Positions 46,519 through 57,483 of a stretch of DNA of 64,000 nt are shown here, piece by piece (the first letter of the stretch is position 1; every line of letters begins with the position of its first letter). The notes under the pieces are model-generated. The model was given only the letters and a program-made list of their open reading frames with translations. It searched no databases and had not been told where the DNA came from. The stretch spans positions 248,001 to 312,000 of the forward strand of contig NZ_JABFTX010000001.1 in assembly GCF_021404305.1 (NCBI RefSeq), written 5' to 3'. The position numbers and the translations under genes are program-made. Source of the stretch: Billgrantia ethanolica (GTDB lineage: Bacteria; Pseudomonadota; Gammaproteobacteria; Pseudomonadales; Halomonadaceae).

Positions 46519-47046
46519 ATGTTGACCTCACGACTTCCCAACAAGGTCGAGCCCTACCGGCTCGCCGCACGTGCCGAAAGCCTCTCGGGGCTGATGGCGC
46601 TCGACCAGTTCGAGCGTCTTGCCGCCCAGGTGGGCGAGCAGACGGGCGACTGCCAGGTGTGGCTCGACTTCGGCATCGATGCCCAGGGGCGCCGTGAGAT
46701 TCGCGGCCGTCTCGAGGCCGAGCTGCAGCTGCCCTGTCGGCGCTGCCTCGAGCCGCTGGCTCAGCGCGTCGAGAGCGAATTCCTGCTGGGAATGGTCTCG
46801 AGCGATGCGTTGGCGGCGGAGCTGCCGAGCACCCACGAGCCGGTGCTGGTGGAAAACGAACAGCTGAACCTGCTGGAGGTGGTGGAGGATGAATTGATCC
46901 TCAGCTTGCCCCAGGTGGTTTACCACGACGAGGCGCATTGCCGTGTCTCGCGCGACCAGCTGAGCAGCGGCGAGGAGTTCGTGGAGAACGAGCCTGCTCC
47001 CGCGAGTCCTTTCGAGGTGCTGCGCCGCCTCAAGGACAAATCCTGA
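46519..47046 (+). CDS. yceD: DUF177/YceD-family protein (23S rRNA accumulation)
   Basis: 175 residues. The family core is C-R-R-C (about residue 75, possibly metal-binding) and the acidic stretch [21 protein letters not shown], followed by PFEVLRRLK at the C-terminus. YceD is needed for normal 23S rRNA accumulation in E. coli and plants. The start aligns with E. coli YceD. It has no Shine-Dalgarno because the promoter's start site falls just ahead of ATG. rpmF follows by 31 nt. Confidence 0.93.
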   Translation: MLTSRLPNKVEPYRLAARAESLSGLMALDQFERLAAQVGEQTGDCQVWLDFGIDAQGRREIRGRLEAELQLPCRRCLEPLAQRVESEFLLGMVSSDALAAELPSTHEPVLVENEQLNLLEVVEDELILSLPQVVYHDEAHCRVSRDQLSSGEEFVENEPAPASPFEVLRRLKDKS

Positions 47047-47077
47047 TTGTTTATCGTCTCACTTCGGAGTGACACCC

Positions 47078-47248
47078 ATGGCAGTTCAACAGAATCGTAA
47101 GACTCGTTCCAAGCGCGGCATGCGTCGTAGCCATGACGCCCTGAGCGCGCCGACCCTGTCTCAGGACAAGGAAACCGGCACCACTCACCTGCGTCACCAC
47201 GTCTCCCCCGACGGTTTCTACCGCGGTCGCAAGGTCGTCGACGTCTAA
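47078..47248 (+). CDS. rpmF: 50S ribosomal protein L32
   Basis: 56 residues: [20 protein letters not shown] and then [33 protein letters not shown], split here, clearly L32. The zinc-binding cysteines found in some L32 proteins are absent, as in many gammaproteobacteria. CGGAGTGA precedes the ATG. It is conserved between yceD and plsX, linking ribosome and membrane synthesis. Confidence 0.97.
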   Translation: MAVQQNRKTRSKRGMRRSHDALSAPTLSQDKETGTTHLRHHVSPDGFYRGRKVVDV

Positions 47249-47282
47249 GTCGATCCGCCTCGATGACCATCGGCACCTGACC

Positions 47283-48296
47283 GTGCGGATTGCCATCGAT
47301 ACGATGGGCGGAGATGCAGGTCCTGCCGCTGCCGTACAAGGGGCGGCGGCTGCCGTTCTGGCAAGGCCTGGTTTGCACGCCGATCTGTTCGGACCGGGCG
47401 ATCGACTGTCAGACGAGCTCGAGAACCTGCCGCGGCACCTTGCCGCGGCCGGTTCGCATCTGTCCGTTCATCATGCACCGAGCCTGATTCGACAGGACCA
47501 GCGTCCCACCGACGCGCTTCGGCGCGGCGGCGATACGAGCATGGCGATGATGCTTAAGCACGTGGCCACTCAGGGCGCCGTTGCCGGTGTCAGTGCCGGT
47601 AACACCGGGGCGCTGATGGCGCTGGCCAGGCGCGAGCTGGGTACCGTGGCGGACATTCCGCGTCCGGCCATCTGCACTGCCATACCCACTCGCGGCGATG
47701 GGCGCTGCTATCTGCTGGACCTGGGAGCCAACGTCGACGTCTCTGCGCAGCGGCTGGTGGACTTCGCACGTATGGGCGAAGTGATGGCTCGTCACGTGGA
47801 TGGTATCGCCGCCCCGCGCGTGGCGCTGCTCAATGTCGGCAGCGAGGGGACCAAGGGCAGCAACGCGGTACGCGAAGCGGATGCCCTGCTGGCCGAAGTC
47901 GGTGCGTTGAACTATATCGGCTTTGTCGAGGGCGACGGTATCTTCGCCGGCTCGGCCGATGTGGTGGTATGCGATGGTTTCGTCGGCAATGCGGTGCTCA
48001 AGGCCAGCGAAGGCCTGGCGCGCATGCTGATCGAACGAGTACAGGCGACCTTCGACTCGCACTGGAGCAGTCGCCTGGTCGGAATGCTGGCGAGGCCGGC
48101 GTTGCGTCGGCTGAAGAGTGAGCTGGATCCGGTGCGTTACAATGGCGCCAGCCTGCTGGGCCTGGATGGCATTGTGATCAAGAGCCATGGCAGTGCCGAT
48201 GCCACCGGCTTTTCCTATGCTGTGCTGCGGGCCGCGCAGGAGGTCAGTCGAGACCTGCCCGCCCGACTCGCTCACGAGTTGGGCGGTCGCAACTGA
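47283..48296 (+). CDS. plsX: Phosphate acyltransferase PlsX
   Basis: Converts acyl-ACP to acyl-phosphate for glycerol-3-phosphate acylation; 337 residues. Starts GTG with [14 protein letters not shown], then [50 protein letters not shown] and [10 protein letters not shown], all PlsX motifs. fabH, which lies between plsX and fabD in E. coli, is missing here, as in Pseudomonas. Confidence 0.96.
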   Translation: MRIAIDTMGGDAGPAAAVQGAAAAVLARPGLHADLFGPGDRLSDELENLPRHLAAAGSHLSVHHAPSLIRQDQRPTDALRRGGDTSMAMMLKHVATQGAVAGVSAGNTGALMALARRELGTVADIPRPAICTAIPTRGDGRCYLLDLGANVDVSAQRLVDFARMGEVMARHVDGIAAPRVALLNVGSEGTKGSNAVREADALLAEVGALNYIGFVEGDGIFAGSADVVVCDGFVGNAVLKASEGLARMLIERVQATFDSHWSSRLVGMLARPALRRLKSELDPVRYNGASLLGLDGIVIKSHGSADATGFSYAVLRAAQEVSRDLPARLAHELGGRN

Positions 48297-48321
48297 CAGC
48301 AATCAACAAATGGTGAACGAC

Positions 48322-49275
48322 ATGACTCAACCCCTTGCCCTCGTCTTTCCCGGGCAAGGCTCCCAGCAGGTAGGCATGCTGCGGGAGCTGGCCGAGCGCT
48401 ACAGCGTGGTGCGGACGACCTTCGAGGAGGCCGCCGACGCGCTGGGCTATGACTTGTGGAAGGTGGTCCAGGAGGGGCCGGATGAGGCGCTCAATGCCAC
48501 GGCATGCACCCAGCCTGCACTGCTGACGGCCAGCGTTGCCATCTGGCGTGTCTGGCAGGAGCTGGAGGGGCCTCGTCCTGGTGCCATGGCCGGCCACAGC
48601 CTGGGTGAATACAGCGCCATGGTCTGCGCCGGTGTGATGAGCTTCGCCGACGGTGTGCGCCTGGTGCGCCTGCGTGGTGAAGCGATGCAGGAGGCAGTGC
48701 CGGCCGGGCGGGGGGCGATGGCCGCCATTCTCGGCCTCGACGATGCCATCGTTGAAACCGCCTGTGCCGAAGCGGCGCAAAATGAGGTGGTGTCGGCGGT
48801 GAACTACAATTCCCCGGGGCAGGTGGTGATCGCCGGTAACAAGGCGGCCGTCGAACGCGCCATTGTCCTGTGTCAGGAGGCGGGCGCCAAGCGTGCCATG
48901 CCGCTGCCGGTTTCCGTGCCTTCGCACTGCGATCTGATGCGCCCGGCGGCGGAACGTCTCAAGGCGGCCATGGCCGAGCTCGACATGCGTGCGCCGCGCT
49001 ACACCGTCTATCAAAACGTCGACGCCCAGGCGCATGCCGATGTCGAGACCCTGCGCACGCGTCTTGTCGAGCAGCTCTATCAGCCGGTGCGCTGGACGTC
49101 CTGCGTCGAGGCGATGGTGGCGGGGGGCGCCGAGGTCTTCATCGAGTGCGGTCCGGGCAAGGTGCTCACCGGGCTGGGCAAGCGCATCGCCAAGAGCAGC
49201 AAGGGCCTGGCGGTGAATGATCCCGACAGCCTCGAAGCGGCACTCGGCCTGGCACGCGAGACGCTCGGGCAGTAA
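48322..49275 (+). CDS. fabD: Malonyl-CoA-ACP transacylase FabD
   Basis: Loads malonyl groups onto ACP; 317 residues. VFPGQGSQQVGML at the N-terminus, catalytic Ser93 in GHSLGEYS, the conserved Arg in RLRGEAMQ, catalytic His in SVPSHCDLM, and the oxyanion segment ECGPGKVLTGL. ATG 48322 is preferred; ATG 48310 is in frame but lacks an RBS. Confidence 0.97.
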   Translation: MTQPLALVFPGQGSQQVGMLRELAERYSVVRTTFEEAADALGYDLWKVVQEGPDEALNATACTQPALLTASVAIWRVWQELEGPRPGAMAGHSLGEYSAMVCAGVMSFADGVRLVRLRGEAMQEAVPAGRGAMAAILGLDDAIVETACAEAAQNEVVSAVNYNSPGQVVIAGNKAAVERAIVLCQEAGAKRAMPLPVSVPSHCDLMRPAAERLKAAMAELDMRAPRYTVYQNVDAQAHADVETLRTRLVEQLYQPVRWTSCVEAMVAGGAEVFIECGPGKVLTGLGKRIAKSSKGLAVNDPDSLEAALGLARETLGQ

Positions 49276-49370
49276 GGCTGCGCGAACCGAAGGCCGGCGA
49301 AGAAGCGGCCTGAATGACAAGCAGGGGCAGGAGCCCCAGGACCCATCAGCATTCGGAGCGGGAACAGGTT

Positions 49371-50114
49371 ATGACCAGCGAACGCAGAATCGCCCTGGTG
49401 ACCGGCGCCAGCCGTGGCATCGGTCGCGCCATCGCCCATGAACTCGGCCGTCAGGGGCGCGTGGTGATCGGAACGGCTACCACCGAGTCCGGCGCTGCCA
49501 AGATCGACGAGGATCTGCGCGCCCACGGTATCGAAGGTGCCGGCAAAGCCCTGGACGTCACCGACCAGGCCAGTGTCGATGCGCTGGTGAAGGCGATTAC
49601 CGAGGAGTTCGGTGCGCCCACCATCCTGATCAACAATGCCGGCATCACCCGCGACAATCTGCTGATGCGGATGAAGGAAGAGGAGTGGGACTCGGTTCTC
49701 GATACCAACCTCAAGTCGGTCTATCGCGTCACCAAGGCGTGCCTGCGCGGCATGACCAAGGCTCGTTTCGGCCGTATCGTCAGCATCAGCTCGGTGGTGG
49801 CGACCATGGGCAATCTCGGTCAGACCAACTATGCTGCCGCCAAGGCGGGCATGGAGGGGTTCACCCGTGCGCTGGCGCGGGAAGTGGCGTCGCGGGCGAT
49901 CACCGTCAATGCGGTGGCGCCGGGCTTCATTGCCACCGACATGACGAGCGCCCTGCCCGAAGAGCAACATCAAGCGTTGATGACGCAGATTCCTTTGGCC
50001 CGCCTGGGCGAGCCCGAGGAAATTGCCGCTGCCGTCGGCTTTCTGACCAGCGAAGGCGCCGGCTACATTACCGGTGAAACGCTGCAGGTCAACGGCGGCA
50101 TGAACATGCGTTGA
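49371..50114 (+). CDS. fabG: 3-oxoacyl-ACP reductase FabG
   Basis: NADPH-dependent reductase of the elongation cycle; 247 residues. Cofactor loop TGASRGIG (11-18), NNAGITRDNLLMRM (FabG-specific), catalytic Ser141, Tyr154 and Lys158 (SSVV, YAAAKAG), and GFIATDMT. ATG 49371 follows GGGAACAGGTT. acpP follows after 122 nt, which include a hairpin and a likely promoter. Confidence 0.97.
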   Translation: MTSERRIALVTGASRGIGRAIAHELGRQGRVVIGTATTESGAAKIDEDLRAHGIEGAGKALDVTDQASVDALVKAITEEFGAPTILINNAGITRDNLLMRMKEEEWDSVLDTNLKSVYRVTKACLRGMTKARFGRIVSISSVVATMGNLGQTNYAAAKAGMEGFTRALAREVASRAITVNAVAPGFIATDMTSALPEEQHQALMTQIPLARLGEPEEIAAAVGFLTSEGAGYITGETLQVNGGMNMR

Positions 50115-50124
50115 AGCTCCTGCC

Positions 50125-50160
50125 TGTCGGCGGTTGCGCCGACAAGGGGGGGTCTATAAA
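50125..50160 (+). promoter_or_regulatory. Hairpin and promoter region between fabG and acpP
   Basis: A perfect hairpin TGTCGGCG-GTTG-CGCCGACA (50125-50144) lies just after fabG and is followed by G residues, not T. TTGCGC (50134-50139) and TATAAA (50155-50160, 15-bp spacing) may form an acpP promoter that overlaps it. This would let the very abundant ACP be made in excess of FabG. Confidence 0.5.
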
Positions 50161-50236
50161 CTACCCGCAGCTTGAGTTTGCGGACCAATGGCTGGTCATC
50201 TGAACGGCTAACTTGAACGACTGGAGTACGTATAAA

Positions 50237-50470
50237 ATGAGCACCATCGAAGAGCGCGTGAAGAAGGTTGTGGCCGAGCGCCTGAACGTCAAGGAAGAGG
50301 ATATCCAGAACAGCTCCTCCTTCACCGAGGACCTTGGCGCTGATTCCCTGGATACCGTAGAGCTGGTCATGGCGCTCGAAGAGGAATTCGATACCGAAAT
50401 TCCCGATGAGGAAGCCGAGAAGATCACCACCGTTCAGGAAGCCATCGATTACGTCAACGCCCATCAGTAA
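50237..50470 (+). CDS. acpP: Acyl carrier protein
   Basis: 77 residues, highly acidic. The phosphopantetheine attachment site is Ser37 in [18 protein letters not shown]. Length and sequence are almost those of E. coli ACP. ATG 50237 follows TGGAGTACGTATAAA. A rho-independent terminator lies about 50 nt downstream, and fabF has its own promoter. Confidence 0.98.
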   Translation: MSTIEERVKKVVAERLNVKEEDIQNSSSFTEDLGADSLDTVELVMALEEEFDTEIPDEEAEKITTVQEAIDYVNAHQ

Positions 50471-50521
50471 GGGTGAGCTAGTCGCCGCTTGCTGAGGTGT
50501 TGGGCCGTTGCAAGGCCCTGG

Positions 50522-50552
50522 AAAGCCGTCCTGAGTCCCAGGGCGGCTTTTT
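50522..50552 (+). terminator. Terminator after acpP
   Basis: AAAGCCG...CGGCTTT with an inner CCTG/CAGG pairing, followed by TTTTT. Confidence 0.82.
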
Positions 50553-50596
50553 GCTTTACGTAAAGGCCGCGCTGCCCAAGCAGGGAGCATGTCCGG

Positions 50597-50602
50597 TATA
50601 AT
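50597..50602 (+). promoter_or_regulatory. -10 element of a fabF promoter
   Basis: Perfect TATAAT, 60 nt before the fabF ATG and after the acpP terminator. The -35 is weak (CTGCCC-like, 19 bp upstream). Confidence 0.6.
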
Positions 50603-50661
50603 GCGCGCAAAGACGACCTGCGGAAGGGTCGTGTCATCAAGGTTGTCTGGGAGGAATACTG

Positions 50662-51900
50662 ATGGCTCGTAGAGTTGTGGTGACCGGGCTGGGGCTGGTC
50701 ACGCCGGTGGGCAATACGGTCAAGGAGAGCTGGGCAAACATCCTGGCCGGCAAGAGCGGCATCGCCCCCATCGAGCATTTCGATGCCAGCAGCTTCAATA
50801 CCCGCTTCGGTGGCTCGGTCAAGAACTTCGACATCAGCCCCTACCTGAATCCCAAGGATGCGCGCAAGATGGACCTGTTCATCCAGTACGGGGTGGCGGC
50901 GGGCGCTCAGGCCATCAGCGATGCCGGCCTCGTGTGCTCCGAGGAGAACGCCGAGCGTATCGGCGTGGCCATTGGTTCCGGCATCGGCGGTCTGCCGATG
51001 ATCGAGCAGAACCACAATGCGCTGAACAAGGGTGGGGCGCGTCGCGTTTCGCCGTTTTTCGTGCCCGGCTCGATCATCAACATGATTTCAGGCAACCTGG
51101 CCATCCAGCATGGCTTCAAGGGGCCGAACATCGCCATCACCACGGCCTGTACCACCGGCACCCACAATATCGGCTACAGCGCGCGCACCATTGCCTATGG
51201 CGATGCCGACGTGATGATCTGTGGCGGCGCCGAGATGGCCACCACCCCGCTGGGTCTGGGCGGGTTCTCCGCGGCTCGTGCGCTGTCGACCCGCAATGAC
51301 GACCCGCAGGCCGCCAGCCGTCCCTGGGATCGCGATCGCGATGGCTTCGTGCTCTCCGACGGGGCCGGCATCCTGGTGCTCGAGGAGTACGAGCATGCCA
51401 AGGCGCGTGGCGCCCGCATCTACGCCGAGCTCACCGGCTTCGGCATGAGCGACGACGCCTTCCACATGACGGCACCGCCGGAGGATGGCAGCGGGGCAGC
51501 GCTCTCCATGCGCAACGCCATCCGCGACGCCGGTATCGACCCCTCGGCGGTCGACTACATCAATGCTCATGGCACCTCGACCCCGGCAGGAGATCTGGCC
51601 GAGAGTCGTGCCATCCGTAAAGTGATGGGGGCGGCGGCCGACGGTGTCGCGGTGAGTTCCACCAAGTCGATGATCGGTCATTTGCTGGGCGCGGCCGGTG
51701 CCGTCGAGGCGGTATTCTGCATCCTGGCTATCCGCGATCAGGTGGCGCCACCGACGATCAACCTGGACAATCCCCAGGAAGGCTGCGACCTGGATTACGT
51801 GCCGCATACGGCACGCGAGCGGAAGATCGATGTGGCGCTGTCGAATTCGTTCGGCTTCGGTGGCACCAACGGCACTCTGGTCTTCTCTCGGCTGCGCTGA
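50662..51900 (+). CDS. fabF: 3-oxoacyl-ACP synthase II (FabF)
   Basis: Condensing enzyme of chain elongation, 412 residues. Nucleophile Cys163 in [12 protein letters not shown], catalytic His in [11 protein letters not shown] and in [10 protein letters not shown], and the C-terminal [14 protein letters not shown]. The Cys-His-His triad is that of KAS I/II. GGGAGG precedes the ATG. pabC follows 24 nt after its stop. Confidence 0.97.
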   Translation: MARRVVVTGLGLVTPVGNTVKESWANILAGKSGIAPIEHFDASSFNTRFGGSVKNFDISPYLNPKDARKMDLFIQYGVAAGAQAISDAGLVCSEENAERIGVAIGSGIGGLPMIEQNHNALNKGGARRVSPFFVPGSIINMISGNLAIQHGFKGPNIAITTACTTGTHNIGYSARTIAYGDADVMICGGAEMATTPLGLGGFSAARALSTRNDDPQAASRPWDRDRDGFVLSDGAGILVLEEYEHAKARGARIYAELTGFGMSDDAFHMTAPPEDGSGAALSMRNAIRDAGIDPSAVDYINAHGTSTPAGDLAESRAIRKVMGAAADGVAVSSTKSMIGHLLGAAGAVEAVFCILAIRDQVAPPTINLDNPQEGCDLDYVPHTARERKIDVALSNSFGFGGTNGTLVFSRLR

Positions 51901-51924
51901 GCCGGGGCGTCTTGAGCGAGTGAC

Positions 51925-52746
51925 ATGACCCGGCCGCAAGCAGAGGCATGGGTGCCGATCGACGACCGCGGCCTCGCCTATGGCGACGGGGTGTTCGAGA
52001 CGGTGCTGGTGAGGGACGGGATGCCGCTGCTGTGGCCGCAACACATGCAGCGGCTGGCCGAGGGCTGTCGCCGGCTCGGCATTCCCATGCCTGCGTCCGG
52101 CACGCTCGACATGTTGCCGGCCCAGACCGGGCCGGGACTGAAGGTACTCAAGCTGATCGTGACCCGAGGCGGGGGCGGACGTGGCTACCAGACGCCCGCT
52201 GCGCCCGAGCCGCGGCTGCTGTGGCAGGCCGCCGATTTCACGCCCCAGCCACGACGCTGGTGGGATGGCGTGAGGGTTCGCCACTGTCGGCTGCAGTTGG
52301 GCATGCAGCCGCTGCTTGCCGGAATCAAGCATCTCAACCGGCTCGAGAACGTGATGGCTCGCCGCGAGTGGGACGATGCCGACGTTGCCGAGGGGCTGCT
52401 CTGCGACAGCCAGGGCCAACTGGTCGAGGCTACCAGCATGAACCTGTTCTGGTTGCGCCAGGGGCGACTGGAAACGCCGCAATTGAATGCCTGTGGTGTG
52501 GCGGGAACGCTGCGCGCGGCCCTGATGGAGGCTCTCCCCATCCAGGAAGTCGCTACGGGGCCGCAAGCGTTGAACGATGCCGAAGCTGTATGGCTCGGCA
52601 ATTCGGTTCAGGGGCTGTGGCCGGTGGCGCGGTTGGACGACGCCGATGGCAATCCGCTGCGGCAATGGCTTCTCGGTGACGCTCATCGAGGGTTGCAGGG
52701 CGAGGCCCATGCACTGCTGGGCTATCCCACCGCTTCCGCGGACTGA
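51925..52746 (+). CDS. pabC: Aminodeoxychorismate lyase PabC
   Basis: PLP enzyme of fold type IV, 273 residues, releasing pyruvate from 4-amino-4-deoxychorismate to give p-aminobenzoate for folate. DDRGLAYGDGVFETVLV at the N-terminus, Lys in GIKHLNRLENV for PLP, and EATSMNLFWL. The fabF-pabC-mltG-tmk-holB order is conserved in gammaproteobacteria. Confidence 0.95.
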   Translation: MTRPQAEAWVPIDDRGLAYGDGVFETVLVRDGMPLLWPQHMQRLAEGCRRLGIPMPASGTLDMLPAQTGPGLKVLKLIVTRGGGGRGYQTPAAPEPRLLWQAADFTPQPRRWWDGVRVRHCRLQLGMQPLLAGIKHLNRLENVMARREWDDADVAEGLLCDSQGQLVEATSMNLFWLRQGRLETPQLNACGVAGTLRAALMEALPIQEVATGPQALNDAEAVWLGNSVQGLWPVARLDDADGNPLRQWLLGDAHRGLQGEAHALLGYPTASAD

Positions 52747-52872
52747 TCGGGACGAGCCGGCAAGTGCAGAGGTTCATGCCGCGCCCAGGCCCCATTACGT
52801 GTATCGAGGCCTGCATCTCGAGGTCTGCGTATCGAGATAGGAATACAAGACGGTAGGTAGTGAGGAAGGCGC

Positions 52873-55573
<2,701 letters not shown>

Positions 55574-55595
55574 AGCAGGTCAACGGGAGAGACTC

Positions 55596-55931
55596 ATGGC
55601 ACCGCAGAAGGCCCTGTCGCTGACCATTCAGGACGAGCAGACCCTGCTCTCCGCCTACATGCCGCTGCTCGAGCGGGGCGGCATCTTCATTCCGACCCGT
55701 GAGCGCTACGAACTGGGCCAGGAAGTCTACCTGCTGCTGACCCTGCCCGGCGAAAGCGAGCGGGTGCCGGTGACTGGCCAGGTCGTGTGGGTGTCGCCCG
55801 ACGGCGTGGCGGGGCGGCGGGTGCCGGGCATCGGCATCCACTTCAGCCCCGAGGATCAAGTCGTGCGCGACCGTATCGAGACGCTGCTGGCCGGGCAATT
55901 GGACAAGGGTTCGTCGAGCTATACGCTTTAG
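55596..55931 (+). CDS. pilZ: PilZ-domain protein (type IV pilus type)
   Basis: 111 residues. The domain has the order and length of P. aeruginosa PilZ and lacks the RxxxR c-di-GMP-binding motif; GRRVPGIGIHF occupies the second conserved region. PilZ of this type acts in type IV pilus assembly with PilF/PilB. Location between holB and tatD is conserved. GGGAGAG precedes the ATG. Confidence 0.92.
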   Translation: MAPQKALSLTIQDEQTLLSAYMPLLERGGIFIPTRERYELGQEVYLLLTLPGESERVPVTGQVVWVSPDGVAGRRVPGIGIHFSPEDQVVRDRIETLLAGQLDKGSSSYTL

Positions 55932-56045
55932 CAGAACCGTCGGACTCGACGGTCAAGTCCGACTGCCGCCTGAGCTCACCGCAAGCGCTACATCTGGCGC
56001 CATAGCCAATCGCGCCTGTCATTCACTGGATGAGTTTTACACTGC

Positions 56046-56891
56046 ATGTTCGTCGATTCCCACTGTCATCTGGACCGCCTCGACCCCACTACCCACAGCG
56101 GCAACCTTGCCGACGCCTTGGCCGCCGCTCGGGCCCGTGACGTAGGCCAGTTCCTCGCCGTTGCCGTCACGCTGGATGACCTGCCGACCCTCGCCGCGAT
56201 TGCCCGCGAGCACGACGACGTGGCGATCTCCGCCGGCGTGCATCCGCTGCATCTACTGGAGCGTGAGCCGGAGATCGATACCATCAAGGAGGCCGCGGAG
56301 CACTTCGGCGCGGTGGCCATCGGCGAGTGCGGTCTGGACTATCATTATCTCGACAAGACCCCGGAGCGGGTGCCGTCGCGGGAAGTGCAGCGCGAGCGCT
56401 TCCGGCGTCAGCTGGTGGCCGCCACCGAACTCGAACTGCCGGTGATCGTGCATACCCGCGACGCCCGCGAGGAGACGCTGGAGCTGATACGCGAGCACAG
56501 CGATCCGGCCATCGGCGGGGTGCTGCACTGCTTCACCGAGGATCTCGAGATGGCGCGGGTGGCGGTGCGCCACGGCTTCTACATCTCGCTGTCGGGTATC
56601 GTCACCTTCCGCAACGCCGAATCGCTGCGTGAAGTGGCGCGCCGGGTGCCGCTGGACCGACTGCTGATCGAGACCGACAGCCCTTACCTGGCGCCGGTGC
56701 CGTATCGCGGCAAGCCCAATGAGCCGGCCTGGGTGGTGGAGGTCGCCGCATGCATTGCCGAGGAGCGGGGTATCAGCGTCGAGGAGGTCGCCATGCAGAC
56801 CACGGCCAACTTCTACCGCCTGTTCCGCGGTGCGGCGCCCGAGCCCAGCGACGAGACGCGCGATATCCTGGCCCGAGCCGGCCTGGTGTAG
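56046..56891 (+). CDS. TatD-family metal-dependent deoxyribonuclease (YcfH-like)
   Basis: 281 residues. Metal-binding motifs: VDSHCHLD at the N-terminus, IGECGLDYHY, IHTRDA, LHCFTED and IETDSPYLAP. TatD enzymes show 3'-5' exonuclease or D-aminoacyl-tRNA deacylase-like activities; the exact role of this paralogue is not settled. No strong RBS is seen. It is 114 nt after pilZ. Confidence 0.94.
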   Translation: MFVDSHCHLDRLDPTTHSGNLADALAAARARDVGQFLAVAVTLDDLPTLAAIAREHDDVAISAGVHPLHLLEREPEIDTIKEAAEHFGAVAIGECGLDYHYLDKTPERVPSREVQRERFRRQLVAATELELPVIVHTRDAREETLELIREHSDPAIGGVLHCFTEDLEMARVAVRHGFYISLSGIVTFRNAESLREVARRVPLDRLLIETDSPYLAPVPYRGKPNEPAWVVEVAACIAEERGISVEEVAMQTTANFYRLFRGAAPEPSDETRDILARAGLV

Positions 56892-56925
56892 CAGGAAGAG
56901 GGAGCTTCATGTCGAAGGGGGGCGT

Positions 56926-57483
56926 ATGAACCTGGACCCACTGCTCAATCACGTCGAGCCCGATGGCGCCATTCCCCCGCTGGACCGCTGGCAGCCGGGG
57001 CAGGCAGGCGAAATGGACCTGGAGATCGCCGCCGACGGACGCTGGTTCCATGAAGGCAGTGAAATGACGCGGCCGCGCCTGGTGCGACTGCTCTCGACGC
57101 TGCTTCGGCGTGAGGAAGACGGCGAATACTACCTGGTCACGCCGGTGGAGAAGCAGCGCATTCGCGTGGTCGACCGCCCCTTCGTGGTGGTGGATGCCGA
57201 CTACGACGAGACCGCGGGCTGCTGGTGGCTGACCACTCATGCCGGCGATCGCCTGCGGTTGGACGAAGCGCATCGGCTGCGGCTCAGCGCTACTCCCGAG
57301 GGCGCCCAGGTGCCCGAAGTGCCGGTGCGCTTCGGGCTCGCGGCGCGCCTTGGGCGCAACGTCTATTACCGTCTGGTGGAAGCTGCCGAACAGCGCCCCA
57401 GAAGCGACGGCACCGTCGAGCTCGGCCTGACCAGTGCCGGTAGCTGGCAGCCACTGGGCGAACTGCCCGCCGAGGCCTCGTGA
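56926..57483 (+). CDS. DUF1285 protein
   Basis: 185 residues, acidic, no membrane segment. PPLDRWQPGQAGEMDLEIAADGRWFHEGSEMTRPRLVRLLSTLLRREEDG, split at the DGRWFHEG landmark, is the conserved core of DUF1285, a mixed alpha/beta family without an assigned reaction. The gene commonly follows tatD in pseudomonads. GGGGGGC lies before ATG 56926. The helicase gene overlaps its stop by 4 nt. Confidence 0.88.
   Translation: MNLDPLLNHVEPDGAIPPLDRWQPGQAGEMDLEIAADGRWFHEGSEMTRPRLVRLLSTLLRREEDGEYYLVTPVEKQRIRVVDRPFVVVDADYDETAGCWWLTTHAGDRLRLDEAHRLRLSATPEGAQVPEVPVRFGLAARLGRNVYYRLVEAAEQRPRSDGTVELGLTSAGSWQPLGELPAEAS

Noticed and set aside
51088..52710. 540-residue minus-strand frame over fabF and pabC
   Set aside because: Spans two well-supported genes on the other strand; no domain seen.
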